Source: Rhodoferax sp.
Lineage (GTDB): Bacteria > Pseudomonadota > Gammaproteobacteria > Burkholderiales > Burkholderiaceae_C
Reading direction: 5' to 3'
Length of the DNA: 64,000 nt
NCBI RefSeq assembly: GCF_030646845.1
Contig: NZ_JAUSLE010000010.1
Location: 18,516-82,515 of the forward strand
In this document: positions 62,141 to 64,000 of the stretch, in pieces
Layout: the number at the start of each line of letters is the position of its first letter
Position numbering within the stretch: position 1 is the stretch's first letter
Made by a program: the position numbers and the translations under genes
Notes under the pieces: model-generated
Databases searched by the model: none
Seen by the model: the letters and a program-made list of their open reading frames with translations, nothing else
What the model was told of the DNA's origin: nothing

Positions 62141-63067
62141 TTAGTCTGCGCCAATCAGCACCTTGACATGCGCGGCCACGCTGCGGGCCAGCGAGCTCAG
62201 GTCATAGCCGCCTTCCAGGCAGGAAATGATGTGGCCCTGACAGTGGCGCTTGGCCACCGCCATGAGTTGCTGGGTGACCCAGGCGTAGTCGGCCTCGAGC
62301 AGACCCAGGTTGCCCATGTCGTCCTCCCGGTGGCCGTCAAAACCCGCCGAGATGTAGATCAATTGTGGCTTGAACGCCTCCAGCCGGGGCAGCCAGTGCT
62401 TGGTCACGGCTTCGCGGAATTGGTTGCTGCCCGAGCGGCTGGGCAGACCGACATTGACCATGTTCGGGCCCACCGCGTTGTCGCCGGTGAACGGGTAAAT
62501 CCCCTGCTCAAAAATAGAGCACATCAGCACCCGCTCGTCACCGCGAAAAATGTCCTCGCTGCCATTGCCATGGTGCACGTCAAAGTCAATCAGCGCCACC
62601 CGCTGCAAGCAGTACACGTCCAGCGCATGGTTGATGCCGACCGCCACGTTGTTGAAAAAGCAGAACCCCATGCCCGCCGCACGTTCCGCATGGTGACCCG
62701 GCGGCCGCACGCTGCAAAAAGCGGTCGGTGCCTGGCCGGTCAGCACCAGATCCGTCGCCTGCACCACCGCCCCCGCCGCGCGCATCGCGGCCATGACGGT
62801 GAAGGCATTCATGCACGTGTCCGGGTCGACCCGGTGGTAGCCTTCGGCCGGCGAGGCCGCAATGATGTCGTACACATAGTCCAGATCATGCGCCCGCCCC
62901 AGCTGCGCCTCGGTCGCCATGGGCGCCTCAACGGGCTGCATGTAGTCCAGCAAGCCCTTGACGAGCAGCATGTCCTTGATGGCCCCCAGCCGTTCCGGGC
63001 ATTCAGGGTGATCCGGCCCCATCTCGTGGCGCGCGCAATCGGGGTGGGTGATAAAGGCGGACAGCAA
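62141..63067 (-). CDS. Histone-deacetylase-superfamily deacetylase
   Basis: A 308-residue class II HDAC-like enzyme. Active-site residues are intact: RPPGHHAERAAGMGFCFFNN (tandem His), DFDVHHGNG (zinc Asp and His), AGFDGHREDDMG (zinc Asp) and LEGGYDLSSLA (catalytic Tyr). It starts at TTG, supported by AAGGAG eight bases upstream. Relatives remove acetyl groups from proteins, polyamines or small molecules. Being first in an operon with the Pat-like fusion suggests reversal of acetylation. Confidence 0.9.
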   Translation of the reverse strand: MLSAFITHPDCARHEMGPDHPECPERLGAIKDMLLVKGLLDYMQPVEAPMATEAQLGRAHDLDYVYDIIAASPAEGYHRVDPDTCMNAFTVMAAMRAAGAVVQATDLVLTGQAPTAFCSVRPPGHHAERAAGMGFCFFNNVAVGINHALDVYCLQRVALIDFDVHHGNGSEDIFRGDERVLMCSIFEQGIYPFTGDNAVGPNMVNVGLPSRSGSNQFREAVTKHWLPRLEAFKPQLIYISAGFDGHREDDMGNLGLLEADYAWVTQQLMAVAKRHCQGHIISCLEGGYDLSSLARSVAAHVKVLIGAD

Positions 63068-63272
63068 GAGCAGACTCCTTCGGCAAGATAAGTAGTAACC
63101 CTTATTTTGACCAGCTCACCTTTCGGGATATTGACCTGACGCAAGTGTTGGTGGGTTTTAGGGAGAACCGCCGCAGCCGCTGGAGATAAATCGACTAAAT
63201 TTTGGATAAGCAATCGCTTTCTGTTCGGTGACTAACCGCACTGGCCCTAGAATGGCTGGCAAAGGGAGAGGC

Positions 63273-64000
63273 ATGACGCCAGAACAAAAAGCCAGAGTCA
63301 GCATTGACGCCTTACTCACACAGGCCGGTTGGCACGTCTGCCACATGGCAGATGCCAACATCCACGCGTCGCGCGGCGTGGCCCTGCGCGAATTCCCCCT
63401 CAACCCCGGTTTTGGCTTTGCCGACTACCTGCTCTACATCGACGGCAAAGCCGCTGGCGTGATCGAGGCCAAAAAAGAAGGTGCCACCCTGACGGGTGTG
63501 GAAGTGCAGTCCGCCCGCTACGCGCAAGGCCTGCCCGCCACACTGCCCGCCTGGCGCAGACCCTTGCCCTTCAGTTACGAATCCACGGGCATTGAGACCC
63601 ACTTCACCCAGGGGCTGGACCCGCAGCCCCGCGCCAGAGCCGTGTTTGCGTTTCATCGCCCCGAGACTTTAGCCGTGTTTTTGAAAGACCTGCCCGCCAA
63701 AGGCTGGGAATCTTCCGCCGCTGTGCATACCGGGACTGCCACCCCAGCTACTGCCAACGACGCTAACGCCGGTTTTGCCACCGCCACATCTACCGCTCCC
63801 ACATTCCTTGGCCGCCTGCAAGCCATGCCGCCGCTGATAGAAGACGGCCTGTGGCCCGCCCAGAAAATCGCCGTCCGCAACGTCGAAGCCTCCCTCAAAG
63901 CCAACAAGCCCCGTGCCTTGGTCCAGATGGCCACCGGCAGCGGCAAGACCTTTACCAGCATCAGCTTCATCTACCGCCTGATCAAGTTCGCCGGCGCCAA
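63273..64000 (+). CDS. hsdR: Type I restriction HsdR-like helicase-nuclease, N-terminal part (cut by window end)
   Basis: The first 242 residues of a larger protein, open at base 64000. The N-terminal nuclease domain shows the PD-(D/E)xK residues D51 and E65-A-K67 (GFADYLLYIDGKAAGVIEAKKEG). A Thr/Ala-rich linker follows (about 165-190), then LWPAQKIAVRNVEASL and Walker A ATGSGKT at 220-226. The start is ATG 63273, after GGGAGAG; ATG 63252 is in frame too. No hsdM or hsdS lies upstream. Confidence 0.87.
   Translation, partial: MTPEQKARVSIDALLTQAGWHVCHMADANIHASRGVALREFPLNPGFGFADYLLYIDGKAAGVIEAKKEGATLTGVEVQSARYAQGLPATLPAWRRPLPFSYESTGIETHFTQGLDPQPRARAVFAFHRPETLAVFLKDLPAKGWESSAAVHTGTATPATANDANAGFATATSTAPTFLGRLQAMPPLIEDGLWPAQKIAVRNVEASLKANKPRALVQMATGSGKTFTSISFIYRLIKFAGA

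Noticed and set aside
61502..63091. A 529-codon plus-strand frame opposite the ACD-GNAT and deacetylase genes
   Set aside because: It spans two genes with intact catalytic motifs on the other strand and has shadow-type composition.

Overview
The window is a GC-rich, gene-dense bacterial chromosome segment. Gene families, codon use and a recurring short intergenic hairpin repeat suggest a betaproteobacterium of the order Burkholderiales, most likely Comamonadaceae close to Rhodoferax or Polaromonas. This is inference from pattern recognition; no 16S gene is present. About 71 protein genes are supported. I saw no tRNA, rRNA, CRISPR array, insertion sequence or phage module.

Layout. 0-13 kb: mixed stress and metal functions. 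These are a Spy/CpxP-like periplasmic protein, RdgC, a YqhD-like aldehyde reductase, a Crp/Fnr regulator with a small membrane protein, CreA, a TAXI-type binding protein with a zinc-ribbon membrane protein, and a divergent copper-efflux locus (copZ-cueR against copA) with two CueR-type operators. A two-repeat PEP-CTERM protein and a Tat-exported archaemetzincin-like protein without its active site follow. 13-16 kb: minCDE, then an AT-rich DnaA-box cluster that looks like the replication origin. 16-20 kb: hemerythrin, old yellow enzyme, MFS transporter, GST and AsmA-like genes.

20-32 kb: a catabolic and uptake region around an AraC regulator. A GMC oxidoreductase, a coniferyl-aldehyde-dehydrogenase-like enzyme and a class II aldolase lie on one strand. 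A complete Liv-type ABC importer (livKHMGF order) plus an aldehyde dehydrogenase lie on the other. The set fits uptake and oxidation of an aromatic or aldehyde compound. 33-39 kb: the chromosome-segregation locus mnmG-rsmG-lysE-parA-(hydrolase)-parB. Two perfect parS sites lie inside mnmG and one near-perfect site inside rsmG.

39-48 kb: a lipase-like hydrolase, a TetR-controlled HlyD/FtsX/ATPase exporter with a long palindromic operator, small membrane proteins, an AhpD-like protein, a pseudouridine synthase and ferredoxin-NADP reductase. 48-53 kb: a six-gene, largely translationally coupled operon (CMD-like protein, BKACE-family cleavage enzyme, TctC-type binding protein, SDR, Rieske ferredoxin, YeiH-type exporter). 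It is divergent from an AraC regulator with a 21-bp-phased direct-repeat operator. I do not recognise this pathway. 54-64 kb: bacteriohemerythrin, protocatechuate 4,5-dioxygenase (ligAB) flanked by two LysR regulators, a D-tartrate-dehydratase-like enolase, an operon pairing a histone-deacetylase-like enzyme with an acyl-CoA-synthetase/GNAT fusion, and the start of a type I restriction HsdR-like gene cut by the window end.
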